Position numbers and translations under genes: made by a program. The notes below the pieces were generated by a model. The model saw only the letters and a list, made by a program, of their open reading frames with translations, was not told the origin of the DNA and searched no databases. From Pseudoalteromonas shioyasakiensis (GTDB lineage: Bacteria; Pseudomonadota; Gammaproteobacteria; Enterobacterales; Alteromonadaceae): a DNA stretch of 64,000 nucleotides. The stretch lies in contig NZ_CP077771.1 in the NCBI RefSeq assembly GCF_019134595.1, positions 806,001-870,000 of the forward strand. Reading direction: 5' to 3'. Positions 1-8,529 of this stretch are shown in pieces (the stretch's first letter is position 1; every line of letters starts with the position of its first letter).

Positions 1-1015
1 CCATGTCTGTTTGCTGCTTTATTTGCTTATTCATTTCGTCTAAACAAGGCAAACAACCACCCGGGAAGATGTACTGCTGGATAAAATCAGAATTTTTAAG
101 GTAATGGCTGTAACGCTGATCAGCTATGGTAATTGCTTGAATAAGCATTGCACCACTGTCTTTTAATAAAGACTGGCATTTTGCAAAAAAGCCTGGCAAG
201 AACTCATGACCGACAGCTTCAATCATTTCAATTGATACAAGCTTATCGTATTTACCTTCTAAGAGGCGGTAATCCTGCTTTAATAAAGTGATTTTATGCT
301 CAAGGTTAAGCTCTTTAACCTTTTGTTCAACATAGGCATGTTGCTCGTCAGAAATGGTGGTCGTTGTTACATGGCAATCAAAATGCGTCGCTGCATAAAT
401 CGCAAAAGCGCCCCACCCTGTGCCAATTTCAATGACAGAGTCACCGGGTTGTAAATCAACTTGCTCACAAATTAATGCTAGCTTGTGCGCTTGGGCCTGT
501 TCAAGACTAGCTTGTTTTGAAGGGTACACAGCACATGAATACAACATTTCGTCACTTAAAAATGCACTATATAGGTCGTTGCCTAAATCATAGTGCGCCG
601 CAATGTTCTTTTTTGAACCGCTTGCTGAGTTTTTATTTTTTATGTGATTAATTCGGTGCGCAATGCCGCTCAAAAAGGCAAATTTTTTCTCGAACGCATC
701 TAGCTGATCTTGGTTTAGAGCGAATATTTCAATAAGTTTAGTGAGGTTGTCACAGTCCCAATAGCCAAGAATATAAGCCTCTCCGGCACCAACACTGCCA
801 GACAAAGCAAATGACTTATACATACCAGCATCGTTTACCGTGACCGTTGCGTGTAAATCACTGGTTATGTCACCGAATTGCTCTTTTTGATTACCTTCTC
901 TGAGGGTAATGCAACCGACGTTTATACTGTTGAATGCACCTATTACCAGTTTTTTATAAAGCTTTGTCATCCAGCCGGTCGTTTGGGCTTGTGTTATATT
1001 TGATACTTTTTCCAT
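1..1015 (-). CDS. cfa: Cyclopropane-fatty-acyl-phospholipid synthase family methyltransferase (3' end cut by window)
   Basis: SAM-dependent methyltransferase that would add a methyl or methylene group to unsaturated acyl chains of membrane phospholipids. About 338 codons are visible and the C-terminus lies outside the window; the family is usually near 400 aa. I translated it by hand. It has the SAM-binding motif EIGTGWGAFA near residue 192 and the family motif IFPGGCLP near the visible end. The ATG at 1015 is chosen because an ATG at 1020, which overlaps the upstream stop, is followed at once by TGA. It is the last visible gene of the sigma-ChrR operon, five bases after DUF1365. Cfa-type enzymes are known members of sigmaE-ChrR photooxidative regulons. 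Whether this one makes cyclopropane or methylated (furan precursor) fatty acids cannot be told from sequence. Confidence 0.9.
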   Translation of the reverse strand, partial: MEKVSNITQAQTTGWMTKLYKKLVIGAFNSINVGCITLREGNQKEQFGDITSDLHATVTVNDAGMYKSFALSGSVGAGEAYILGYWDCDNLTKLIEIFALNQDQLDAFEKKFAFLSGIAHRINHIKNKNSASGSKKNIAAHYDLGNDLYSAFLSDEMLYSCAVYPSKQASLEQAQAHKLALICEQVDLQPGDSVIEIGTGWGAFAIYAATHFDCHVTTTTISDEQHAYVEQKVKELNLEHKITLLKQDYRLLEGKYDKLVSIEMIEAVGHEFLPGFFAKCQSLLKDSGAMLIQAITIADQRYSHYLKNSDFIQQYIFPGGCLPCLDEMNKQIKQQTDM

Positions 1016-1019
1016 CACA

Positions 1020-1769
1020 TCACCTAGTAGAATTCTCTTGTTTGCCAGAGTGGCCAATAAATGGCACACGTTTGCAAAACAACTTCAAGGCATGAAGGTA
1101 AATACCCTTAAAAATACTTATCGTCATAGCCGGAAACTGTTTAAGCACAGCACTAACCTGCTCTTTCGTGAGAGGGTGCTTTTGCAAACGCAGAGTTGCA
1201 TCAAACAAAAGAGTGTCGTCTTTTTTATTTTCAATATGAATCATGGTGTTATCAGAATTCATTCTAATATGCCAATGATAGTTCATATCTAAGTTCATGA
1301 AAGGTGATACGGAGAAAACCTTTCTAAAGTTCACTTTTTTTTCAAGGGGGACGACATAATAATGACGCTCATTCCAAGGCGTATTGCTCACTTCAGCAAG
1401 CATGTGAGTGAAATCGCCATGACTAGTTTGGAAGAAGAAAAAGTTAACCGGGCTAAAATAAATTCCTAAACAGCGCACCTGTCCGAGCATAAAAACATGG
1501 GTAAATTCATCGTCAATGCCAAGCTCTTTAATTTTATTAAGTGCACGCTGCTTGAGTGGCAGCTGCATATCGGTTTGATAATTAAAATAGTCGCTCTGAT
1601 TAAATTTAAGCGCCTTAAAACCACTCAAGCCAAGCCAAGGATGAACACCATTAAGCTCATCAGGCTTAGCTAAATCAACCCACATCATATAAAGCGGGTA
1701 CTTAAAGTGATGCTCTTTCACGGCAAAGCGCCTGTGGCGAACATCACCTACATATATGGCGCTATTCAA
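1020..1769 (-). CDS. DUF1365 family protein
   Basis: 249-aa cytoplasmic protein of the DUF1365 family (N-terminus SAIYVGDVRHRRF, then the FFFFQT and WNERHYY segments). Members almost always sit between a flavin amine-oxidase-like protein and a Cfa-like methyltransferase, as here, but their reaction is not established; a role in modifying membrane acyl chains is inferred from context. I accept a TTG start at 1769: a GGAG lies six bases upstream, and the TTG sits inside the last codons of the flavoprotein gene, giving an eight-base overlap typical of translational coupling. No signal peptide or membrane segment is seen. Confidence 0.87.
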   Translation of the reverse strand: MNSAIYVGDVRHRRFAVKEHHFKYPLYMMWVDLAKPDELNGVHPWLGLSGFKALKFNQSDYFNYQTDMQLPLKQRALNKIKELGIDDEFTHVFMLGQVRCLGIYFSPVNFFFFQTSHGDFTHMLAEVSNTPWNERHYYVVPLEKKVNFRKVFSVSPFMNLDMNYHWHIRMNSDNTMIHIENKKDDTLLFDATLRLQKHPLTKEQVSAVLKQFPAMTISIFKGIYLHALKLFCKRVPFIGHSGKQENSTR

Positions 1770-3018
1770 ACTCGACTCCGAGTTGCTTTGCCACGTTTAC
1801 AGCACTTCTTACACCGTCTTCGTGGAAGCCGTTGTACCAATAAGCACCGCAAAAATAACTATTGTTTTTGCCGTCAATCAATGCCTTTTGCTGCTGCGCT
1901 GCAATCGACTGTTTATTAAATACCGGATGATGATAAGTAAACTCACGCAGAATTTTGTCTTTTTTAATGTCGTCAAGGTGATTAAGCGTGACACAAAATT
2001 GCGTGTCGCTCTTAATGCCTTGCAAAATATTCATCTGATAAGTCACAACAGCGGCTTTGTCTGTGTTGTTATTTAACAGATAATTCCAGCTCGCCCATGC
2101 GGCTTTGCGTTTTGGTAAAAGTGTTGTATCTGTGTGCAGTACCACTGAATTAGCAGTATAAGGTATGGCTGAGAGAACGCTTTTTTCGTCTTCAGTCGGA
2201 TCTAATAACAGCTTTAATGCTTGATCTGAGTGACAAGCAAACACAACTTTGTCGAATGTTTCACTATGGCCATCATCAAAATGAACATGCACACTGTCAT
2301 CTTTTCTAGATACCGAGCTGATATTACTATTTAAACGAATTTTATCAGCAAAACCTTGGATCATAGGTTTAATGTATTCGCGAGAGCCACCCGGAATAAC
2401 ATACCACTGCGGGCGATTAGCGATATCCAACAAACCGTGGTTATAAAAGAACTTAACAAAAAACTCTACGCCAACTTGCGCCATTTCTTTAATGCTTGTT
2501 GACCAGATAGCAGCGCCCATCGGCAAAATATAATGAAAACGGAAAAACTCGTTAAAGTCATGCTCGTCTAAAAACTCACCTAGAGTTTGATTTTCTTTGT
2601 AATTTTTTTCAGCATGTAATGATTTACACACATCATTAAAGCGCACAATGTCTTTTAAAAGCTTCCAAAATTTAGGGCGAAAGATATTGCGCTTTTGTGC
2701 GAACAAGCTCCAAAAAGTATGACCATTATATTCAAAGCCCGTTTGCTCATTATGTACACTAAAGCTCATTTGGGTTTTCTGACGCTCAACACCCAAGCGC
2801 TCAAGTAGCTTCTCAAAATATGGGTAAGTTCGGTCGTTAAAGACAATAAAGCCTGTATCAACAGCGTAATCAACGCCATCAACTTTTACGTCTATGGTTG
2901 CAGTATGGCCACCTATGTAGTCGTTTTTCTCAAATACGGTTACATCGTAGTGTTTATGCAATAGGTGCGCACAGCTTAAACCCGCTATGCCAGATCCAAT
3001 AACAGCCACTTTTTTCAA
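1762..3018 (-). CDS. FAD-dependent amine-oxidase-like oxidoreductase (NAD(P)-binding Rossmann)
   Basis: About 418 aa. The dinucleotide-binding motif VIGSGIAGLSC starts only four residues from the chosen start and is followed by VFEKNDYIGGH, the usual second part of the FAD site. The family resembles phytoene-desaturase/amine-oxidase flavoproteins. In sigmaE-ChrR regulons of alphaproteobacteria a flavoprotein of this kind is linked to desaturation of methylated acyl chains on the way to furan fatty acids; applying that role here is inference. The frame lacks an upstream ATG. The TTG at 3018 overlaps the TGA of the preceding SDR gene, has AGGA upstream, and places the FAD motif at the N-terminus, so it is the likely start. 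A farther TTG at 3048 would add ten residues. Confidence 0.85.
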   Translation of the reverse strand: MKKVAVIGSGIAGLSCAHLLHKHYDVTVFEKNDYIGGHTATIDVKVDGVDYAVDTGFIVFNDRTYPYFEKLLERLGVERQKTQMSFSVHNEQTGFEYNGHTFWSLFAQKRNIFRPKFWKLLKDIVRFNDVCKSLHAEKNYKENQTLGEFLDEHDFNEFFRFHYILPMGAAIWSTSIKEMAQVGVEFFVKFFYNHGLLDIANRPQWYVIPGGSREYIKPMIQGFADKIRLNSNISSVSRKDDSVHVHFDDGHSETFDKVVFACHSDQALKLLLDPTEDEKSVLSAIPYTANSVVLHTDTTLLPKRKAAWASWNYLLNNNTDKAAVVTYQMNILQGIKSDTQFCVTLNHLDDIKKDKILREFTYHHPVFNKQSIAAQQQKALIDGKNNSYFCGAYWYNGFHEDGVRSAVNVAKQLGVEFE

Positions 3019-3725
3019 CGTGATAATCCTTTTGCAAGCTTCAGCCAAAGTGGCGTAGGAAGCATTCTTAAAAATTTTAAAATGAAGGTAAAACGATGCG
3101 GAAAGTGCACTTCTTTGCGCCTTTTCTCGACCCCTTTATAAATATAATTTGCCGCTTTATCTGCACTCACAGCCATTGGCATTGGAAAGTCATTTTTGTC
3201 TGTAAGCGGCGTTTTAACAAAACCTGGGTGAACTAAAGTGACATCTACATCTTTTAAATCAACCGCTAAGCTATTAGCTAAATAACTTACACCCGCTTTA
3301 GACGCACCATATGCTTGGCTACGCGGTAAGGGTAAGTAAGTAACACTTGAACTTACCAGCACCAGCTGACCACCGGGCTTTATTTTTGGTAATAACGCTT
3401 CAAGGCAATAGCCCACACTGAGCAGATTGGTCGTGATCACCCGCTCAAACAAACTACTATCAAAATTGCGAGCATCATCAATGTATTCACAGTTGCCGGC
3501 ATTTAGAATAACCCGGTCAAATTGTGTATAAGCCACTGTGCTCGAACGAATATCTTGAAGGTCTGTTGCGTCAAATTGGCAAGACTCAATATTTTGATGC
3601 TGGCTCAATTTAGAAAGCTTTTCTGTATTTCTACCGCATGCAATGACCTGTTCATTATTGTCTGCATAAAGCTTTGCCAATGACTCGCCAATACCTGAGG
3701 TTGCACCTGTAATTAATGTCGTCAT
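3015..3725 (-). CDS. Short-chain dehydrogenase/reductase (SDR)
   Basis: 236-aa classical SDR. The NAD(P) motif TGATSGIGESLA is at residues 7-18, NAG at about 95, the catalytic serine in LVSSS near 126, and YGASK supplies the tyrosine and lysine near 138-142. The substrate is unknown. The start ATG overlaps the stop of the SnoaL-like gene (TAATG), and its own stop overlaps the TTG start of the flavoprotein, so it is clearly co-transcribed in the photooxidative-stress operon. An oxidoreductase acting on lipids or on oxidised products is a guess from context only. Confidence 0.88.
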   Translation of the reverse strand: MTTLITGATSGIGESLAKLYADNNEQVIACGRNTEKLSKLSQHQNIESCQFDATDLQDIRSSTVAYTQFDRVILNAGNCEYIDDARNFDSSLFERVITTNLLSVGYCLEALLPKIKPGGQLVLVSSSVTYLPLPRSQAYGASKAGVSYLANSLAVDLKDVDVTLVHPGFVKTPLTDKNDFPMPMAVSADKAANYIYKGVEKRRKEVHFPHRFTFILKFLRMLPTPLWLKLAKGLSR

Positions 3726-4171
3726 TATGCACTCGCTCTTTTATCGATGTATTTCACAGCCGAGCCAAGCACGGGAACATGCCTGTAAAGCATAGCGCCT
3801 ACGTCAAAATAGTCGCGGTGATTAATTATTTTATCGCCAGCAAATTTTAAGCGACTATGGCCTGCGACCGAGATTGCTTGTCCTTTATTGAGCTTTGGAT
3901 GGCGGTAATGCATGGTCCAATATACAAACGCGGCGTCGTCATTGCTCTGGATGTTTTCAGTGACATAGCTGTCTTCAATAACAAATTCGCAAGAAAGCAC
4001 ATTGGCGTAGAGGCTTTTAAAATAATCTCGCAGCTCCCCAAGACCATTTACCGCATGCAAGGGATCTGCAAACTGAATATCTGGGTGATAAATTTCATCC
4101 AGTAGCTGTAAATTGTCTTTATTGAGTGTTTGATAAACATCAATAAATCTATCAAGGATCGCCTTGTCCAT
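3725..4171 (-). CDS. SnoaL-like / nuclear transport factor 2-fold protein
   Basis: 148 aa, compatible with a single NTF2-like alpha+beta barrel: an N-terminal helix pair, the segment IYHPDIQFADPLH near residues 27-39, and GHSRLKFAGDKIINHRDYFD near 104-123. Such proteins are small-molecule binding or isomerase/hydrolase-like, and no function is assigned to this one. It lies one base downstream of the photolyase stop and overlaps the SDR start. Members with this neighbourhood recur in sigma-ChrR-photolyase operons, so a role in the light or singlet-oxygen response is inferred. Confidence 0.8.
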   Translation of the reverse strand: MDKAILDRFIDVYQTLNKDNLQLLDEIYHPDIQFADPLHAVNGLGELRDYFKSLYANVLSCEFVIEDSYVTENIQSNDDAAFVYWTMHYRHPKLNKGQAISVAGHSRLKFAGDKIINHRDYFDVGAMLYRHVPVLGSAVKYIDKRASA

Positions 4172-4172
4172 G

Positions 4173-5564
4173 TCACACCTTAAATGCGTTTAGCGCTCGC
4201 TCTCGCGCGGCTTTATGATCAACAATTGCTGGCCAATAACTGCTCGACTTACCCTGTTTCGCTAAGTAATCATGCGGAAAATGGATTTGCTTAGCAGGAA
4301 TTTTTTCCAGCTCTGGTAAATATTTACGGATAAATTCACCTTCTGGATCAAATCGCTCGCTTTGGGTGATAGGATTAAAAATTCGAAAATACGGCTGTGC
4401 ATCACACCCCGTACTTGCAGCCCATTGCCAGCCACCGTTATTAGATGCAAGGTCACCATCAATAAGATGCTGCATAAAAAAGCGTTCGCCTTTACGCCAA
4501 TCAATTAATAAGTGCTTCGTTAAAAAGCTCGCGACCACCATGCGTAAACGGTTATGCATCCAGCCAGTTTGCAGGAGCTGCCTCATTGCAGCATCAACTA
4601 ATGGATAGCCTGTTTTACCTTCGCACCATGCTTTAAAGTCGCTTTCATCATCACGCCATTTAACGGCGTTATATTTATCGTTGAAGTTGTCGTATTTATT
4701 TAGGTTTGGATAAATCGCGATAAGATGGCGGTAAAATTCACGCCAAATCAATTCGTTAACCCAACAAAATAAATTACTTTTACTGCTTCGTAGTACATCA
4801 GGGTGACGTTGCTGGATCAGTGCCAATAGTTGATGAACGCTAATAATACCAAGTGCTAAGTAAGGGCTTAAACCCGAGGTGCCTTTAATGCTTGGGATAT
4901 CTCGTTGGTCTTGATAAGTCACAAGTTTTTCTTCAATAAAGCGCGCGCAAACGTGGCTAAGCGTGTCATCATCAACAGGCCACTTTTCTGAACTGCCGTC
5001 TGTACTTAATAACTCACTTGGCTGCCACTTAATGGGCTCAAACATCTGTGGCGGCTCAGCAAAATAAAAGTGGGTGTCTTGATAAACTTTTAGCCATGCA
5101 TTTTTAAATGGCGTGAATACTTTGAACATCTCACCGCTTTGATTTTTGATGCTTCCCGGCGGCGCAATTACATCACCGTCATATGCATAAAAAGCAATTC
5201 CGTTGCTATCAGCGTGCTGTAAAAAGGTTTTATCTCGGTTTACTTCGTTAAGCTCATATTCGTTGTTAGCGTATACATTTTTTACTTGATGCTGCTCGCA
5301 AAATGACGCTAACTTTTTAACACAACCGGCATAATCGGCTGCATCAATAATATGTAATTCAATACCTTTACTTGCTAAAAGCTCCCCTAAGAAGCTAAGC
5401 CTACGCTTTAATAAATCTAGCTGAATAGCAGCCACATCATGCTTTTGCCATTGCTTCTCAGTAATAAAAAACACCGCATTTCGGCAACCATTTTCGATTG
5501 CCTGATACAAGGCGTCGTTATTAAAAAGGCGCAGATCGCGCCTAAACCAAAATAATGTGTTCAT
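4173..5564 (-). CDS. phrB: Deoxyribodipyrimidine photolyase (CPD photolyase)
   Basis: 463-aa flavoenzyme that splits cyclobutane pyrimidine dimers using blue/near-UV light. The N-terminal antenna-binding Rossmann domain begins with LFWFRRDLRLFNNDAL. The C-terminal FAD and DNA-binding domain contains WRKGERFFM, the DLASNNGGWQWAASTG signature and QPYFRIFNP. Length matches class I enzymes. The start ATG overlaps the stop of the TudS/YbgA gene (TAATG). A photolyase inside an ECF sigma-ChrR operon fits a singlet-oxygen and light response. A cryptochrome role is less likely because the photolyase signature is intact and the protein has no C-terminal extension. Confidence 0.94.
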   Translation of the reverse strand: MNTLFWFRRDLRLFNNDALYQAIENGCRNAVFFITEKQWQKHDVAAIQLDLLKRRLSFLGELLASKGIELHIIDAADYAGCVKKLASFCEQHQVKNVYANNEYELNEVNRDKTFLQHADSNGIAFYAYDGDVIAPPGSIKNQSGEMFKVFTPFKNAWLKVYQDTHFYFAEPPQMFEPIKWQPSELLSTDGSSEKWPVDDDTLSHVCARFIEEKLVTYQDQRDIPSIKGTSGLSPYLALGIISVHQLLALIQQRHPDVLRSSKSNLFCWVNELIWREFYRHLIAIYPNLNKYDNFNDKYNAVKWRDDESDFKAWCEGKTGYPLVDAAMRQLLQTGWMHNRLRMVVASFLTKHLLIDWRKGERFFMQHLIDGDLASNNGGWQWAASTGCDAQPYFRIFNPITQSERFDPEGEFIRKYLPELEKIPAKQIHFPHDYLAKQGKSSSYWPAIVDHKAARERALNAFKV

Positions 5565-6517
5565 TAAATTCCGTAGCGTAGTTTTAATTCGTTCGGATAG
5601 GGGTCAAGATACACTTGCTTAGCTAGATACTCATTTGGGTGCACTTTTAAATGATGCTTAATTAACGTAAGTGGTACGTAAAGTGGCACTAAGCCTTGAC
5701 GGTATTCATCAATGGCATCGCGTAGTTCTTGCTTTTCAATCTTAGAAAGTGATTTTTTAAAATAACCTTGCAAGTGCATTAATGTATTGGCGTTATTTTT
5801 ACGTGAAGCTGGTTTTTTAAGGGCCGTCATTAACCCCAAAATATATTCATCAGCCAAAGTTTGGATATCTTCGCCATCAAAGGTGCCAAGTAGATTTCCT
5901 AAGCTACGGTAAGCCTCGTAGTTATGTGCCATCAACAAGTACTTATATTGGGCATGAAACTGAGTCAATCGATGAACTGTGAGTGGTTGTTCGCTTAATG
6001 TTTGCCAGTGCTTGTAGGTGTATACACGCATTACAAAGTTTTCACGAAGGTGCATATCATTTAAACGACCGTTTTCTTCGCATGGTAACAATGGGTTATG
6101 TGCCATTATTTGCTCTGCAAAAAAACCCACGCCTTCTGAGGTATTACCTGTACCCGCTTCATTGTAGATTTTAATACGTTCCATACCGCAACTAGGACTT
6201 TTAGCACAAAACACAAAACCACTTAAATCTGCAGTTTGCTCTGTCGCAACACGTTTGCCGTATTCAGTTAATTTAGGGCCAACATCGCCAGTGCCATCTG
6301 GACGGCACACTTTAATAGTATCGCCAACACGCACTTGGCGAATAGTTGGTCGAGGTATTGGTAGCCCTACCGCTACTTCAGGGCAAAACTTTTTATATTC
6401 AACATGGTTAGCCAATTCATCCATGCAAAAATTAGATTTCTTATGTCCGCTGTCAAAGCGAACCTTGTCGCCTGCTAAGCAGGCGCTTAAACCGATTTTA
6501 ATTGTCGATTGCTGCAT
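5564..6517 (-). CDS. DUF523 (TudS-like) - DUF1722 (YbgA-like) two-domain protein
   Basis: 317 aa from the chosen ATG at 6517. The first half is a DUF523 domain with cysteines in GLSACLAG, FCPEV and CAKSPSCG. This family includes TudS, a [4Fe-4S] 2-thiouracil desulfurase. The second half is DUF1722/YbgA (from about residue 190, HAQYKYLLMAHN). In Escherichia coli the YbgA domain gene sits next to the photolyase gene, and the same pairing holds here. A role in cleaning up thiolated or damaged pyrimidines alongside photolyase is inference. A TTG/ATG region further upstream (to 6547) would make it overlap chrR; the nearer ATG is preferred because it starts just before the domain. Confidence 0.85.
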   Translation of the reverse strand: MQQSTIKIGLSACLAGDKVRFDSGHKKSNFCMDELANHVEYKKFCPEVAVGLPIPRPTIRQVRVGDTIKVCRPDGTGDVGPKLTEYGKRVATEQTADLSGFVFCAKSPSCGMERIKIYNEAGTGNTSEGVGFFAEQIMAHNPLLPCEENGRLNDMHLRENFVMRVYTYKHWQTLSEQPLTVHRLTQFHAQYKYLLMAHNYEAYRSLGNLLGTFDGEDIQTLADEYILGLMTALKKPASRKNNANTLMHLQGYFKKSLSKIEKQELRDAIDEYRQGLVPLYVPLTLIKHHLKVHPNEYLAKQVYLDPYPNELKLRYGI

Positions 6518-6527
6518 ATAAACTCTA

Positions 6528-7178
6528 CTAATAGATAAGATTTCCAATTGGGTTCAGTAATTTACTAATACCTTTATTGAAGTGTAGGGCACTACTGACA
6601 ACTGTAAAGCACAAGCACCCTTCAATCGTTTTTGGTGTGTGATTGTGACGACCATCTAACATCATAAAGTCACCTGGTACATAGTGTCCGTCTTCATCAC
6701 TAAACTCTCCGTCTAATAATAAAGTGAGCTCAAATCCAGTATGTGTATGCTCAGGTATCTCACCACCCGCATCAATATGAAGCAGGCTTGCTCGTAATGG
6801 ACCATCTTCTAAATCAATACGAGAGCGGGCAAGTTTGCCTATTTGCATAAAATTGCTGTGGCCAATACGTGTAAGCGCTCTAGGTAAAGTGTAGGTTTTA
6901 TCTTTAACATCAACAGAAACCTGTTCTTGCTCGTACACTTCATCAATTGATTCATCATCGGTGATGGCATCAAAAAGTGTTTTATCGAACATATCATCCA
7001 TATCAATTGCTGATTCAGTAAATACATTGTCAGCGTTTTTGGCTTCAAGCGCAGCGATCTCTTTTTGACACACAGGGCACATTTCAACATGAATAGCGAC
7101 TGCAACACTCAACGTGGCAGGTAAATTACCTTCACTGAACTTGGCAAGTAATTCGTTGCTAGGATGGTGCTTAATCAT
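6528..7178 (-). CDS. chrR: ChrR-type zinc anti-sigma factor with C-terminal cupin
   Basis: 216 aa. The N-terminal anti-sigma domain carries the zinc ligands seen as HHPSNELL and HVEMCPVC (a HxxxCxxC motif). The C-terminal half is a cupin with PEHTHTGFELTLLLDGEF and DGRHNHTP, the second zinc site of ChrR proteins. In the known family ChrR holds its ECF sigma factor inactive and releases it on singlet oxygen. The ATG at 7178 has GGGAG six bases upstream and overlaps the end of the sigma gene by eight bases. A start at 7196 would overlap more and has no such site. Confidence 0.93.
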   Translation of the reverse strand: MIKHHPSNELLAKFSEGNLPATLSVAVAIHVEMCPVCQKEIAALEAKNADNVFTESAIDMDDMFDKTLFDAITDDESIDEVYEQEQVSVDVKDKTYTLPRALTRIGHSNFMQIGKLARSRIDLEDGPLRASLLHIDAGGEIPEHTHTGFELTLLLDGEFSDEDGHYVPGDFMMLDGRHNHTPKTIEGCLCFTVVSSALHFNKGISKLLNPIGNLIY

Positions 7179-7794
7179 GGTGATCTCCCATTTCATTGCG
7201 TAACTTCTGCAAGGCTAAGCGAAGACGAGACTTCACTGTGCCTACGGGGATATTTAAATGCTCAGCAAGTTGCTCTTGCGACATATCTTGAAAGTATACG
7301 CCACGCACAACTTCGCGTTGCGCAAGCGGTAATTTATCAAGGTATTGTTTGATTTGCTTATCTTCTAAGTGGTCACTAAATTCGTGTTGGCCCGGCTGAG
7401 CTTCATCAATCAAAGGCCAGATATCTTCACTTATACACTCTTCTTTGCTGCTCTTCATTTTTCTTAGCATATCGAAAGAGGCATTACGCATAACTGTGTA
7501 AACCCAGGTGGTCGCTGCACCTTTTTCTTTATGGTAAAGGTGTGCTTTACGCCAAACTGAGGTTAGTGTTTCTTGAACTAATTCCATCGCTTGAGCTTCA
7601 GAACCGAATTGCTTTATTCCAAAACGTTTAATTTTTGGTGAGAAATATTGGAAAAGTATTGCAAACGCACGTTTATCGCGGTGCGCAGCAACAGCAAATA
7701 AAGCATCAGCAAGCTCTTTGCTTGGAGTATCTGGCATGGCAGAGTATTGACCTGTGTTAGGTTTACAACCTGTTTGAAGTTGTTGACTTACCAT
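7171..7794 (-). CDS. rpoE: ECF RNA polymerase sigma factor (ChrR-partnered, ECF11-like)
   Basis: About 207 aa with region 2 (FSPKIKRFGIKQFG, then LVQETLTSVWRKA) and region 4 (LPLAQREVVRGVYF, then IPVGTVKSRLRLALQ). The chrR gene that follows and overlaps it identifies it as the sigma factor of a singlet-oxygen/photooxidative regulon rather than the envelope-stress sigmaE. The ATG at 7794 is preferred over a TTG at 7809; both lie downstream of the proposed promoter at 7827-7854. It heads a run of at least nine overlapping or nearly abutting genes that continues past the window edge. Confidence 0.93.
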   Translation of the reverse strand: MVSQQLQTGCKPNTGQYSAMPDTPSKELADALFAVAAHRDKRAFAILFQYFSPKIKRFGIKQFGSEAQAMELVQETLTSVWRKAHLYHKEKGAATTWVYTVMRNASFDMLRKMKSSKEECISEDIWPLIDEAQPGQHEFSDHLEDKQIKQYLDKLPLAQREVVRGVYFQDMSQEQLAEHLNIPVGTVKSRLRLALQKLRNEMGDHHD

Positions 7795-7826
7795 CTTTAT
7801 GTCATCCAATTATTGTCGTTAAAAGT

Positions 7827-7854
7827 AATACGCCAAAAAGTTGATGTTAGATCA
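7827..7854 (-). promoter_or_regulatory. Putative ECF-sigma autoregulatory promoter of the rpoE-chrR operon
   Basis: On the minus strand TGATC (7854-7850) is followed after 17 bases by CGTATT (7832-7827). TGATC with a CGTA-like -10 element is the kind of promoter recognised by ChrR-partnered sigma factors. It lies about 33 bases upstream of the chosen sigma start. The same two boxes with identical spacing occur upstream of the next gene at 8468-8495. Confidence 0.62.
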
Positions 7855-7856
7855 CA

Positions 7857-8435
7857 TTAATCAGTAAATTCGTTGTTAATTAGAGTATGGAGGAAACTTA
7901 GCAAGTTTTCAAAATTAGATTTATAAGCAAGTTGTTGTTTTTTAACTAACGATATAGGCAAAATCTCTAGCCAGCGGGCAACAACCCAAGCAAGGTTATC
8001 GAATTGTGGGGCTTTATATAGGCTTGCTAAATCAGGCTGATTTACAAATACAGCACGAAGTGTGTCGCTCAGTAAGGTGTTTTCGTCATTAATTGGCGTG
8101 CTTACATACCATGAAGGTGACGTGATTATTTCGATGTCAGCATGGCGAAGCTGTTGCTTATCCTGACTAGCGTTGTGAATAGAAACCGCATGCTCAGCAT
8201 AAACATCAATTAATAGTTGGCCATTATCATCTTGATTGAAATCGGTTATTTGCATGAAACAACCTATTTCGGGCAAGTTAAGATCTGTGTCGTGTTGGTA
8301 TGTGCAAAGCACAAAACCTGTATTATCTTGCACAGCTTCTTTGACCATCGTTAAGTAACGCTGCTCAAAAATTCTTAGCTTGGTGAACCCTTCAGGTAAA
8401 ATAAAAACCGGTAAAGGAAAAATCGCACGCTTCAT
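7857..8435 (-). CDS. LON peptidase N-terminal (substrate-binding) domain protein
   Basis: 192-aa stand-alone LON substrate-binding domain of the COG2802 kind, beginning AIFPLPVFILPEGFTKLRIFEQRY, the family hallmark (quoted here in two parts: AIFPLPVFILPEG and LRIFEQRY). There is no AAA+ or protease domain. It may bind damaged or exposed peptides, but the role of these proteins is not established. It sits just upstream of the sigma operon on the same strand, and the sigma promoter overlaps its 3' end. Its own upstream region has a matching ECF-type promoter, which suggests membership of the same stress regulon. Confidence 0.85.
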   Translation of the reverse strand: MKRAIFPLPVFILPEGFTKLRIFEQRYLTMVKEAVQDNTGFVLCTYQHDTDLNLPEIGCFMQITDFNQDDNGQLLIDVYAEHAVSIHNASQDKQQLRHADIEIITSPSWYVSTPINDENTLLSDTLRAVFVNQPDLASLYKAPQFDNLAWVVARWLEILPISLVKKQQLAYKSNFENLLSFLHTLINNEFTD

Positions 8436-8467
8436 AAAGTCTACTATTCTAAAACCACATGCCTTTA

Positions 8468-8495
8468 ATTACGTGCGCTTTTAATCCGCCGATCA
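8468..8495 (-). promoter_or_regulatory. Putative second ECF-sigma promoter, upstream of the LON-domain gene
   Basis: On the minus strand TGATC (8495-8491), 17 bases, then CGTAAT (8473-8468), ending 33 bases before the ATG of the LON-domain gene. Both boxes and the 17-base spacing match the putative promoter in front of the sigma gene, which makes each call more credible. Confidence 0.58.
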
Positions 8496-8529
8496 ATATT
8501 TCATGAAATCTTAATATCTACTTTGTACC

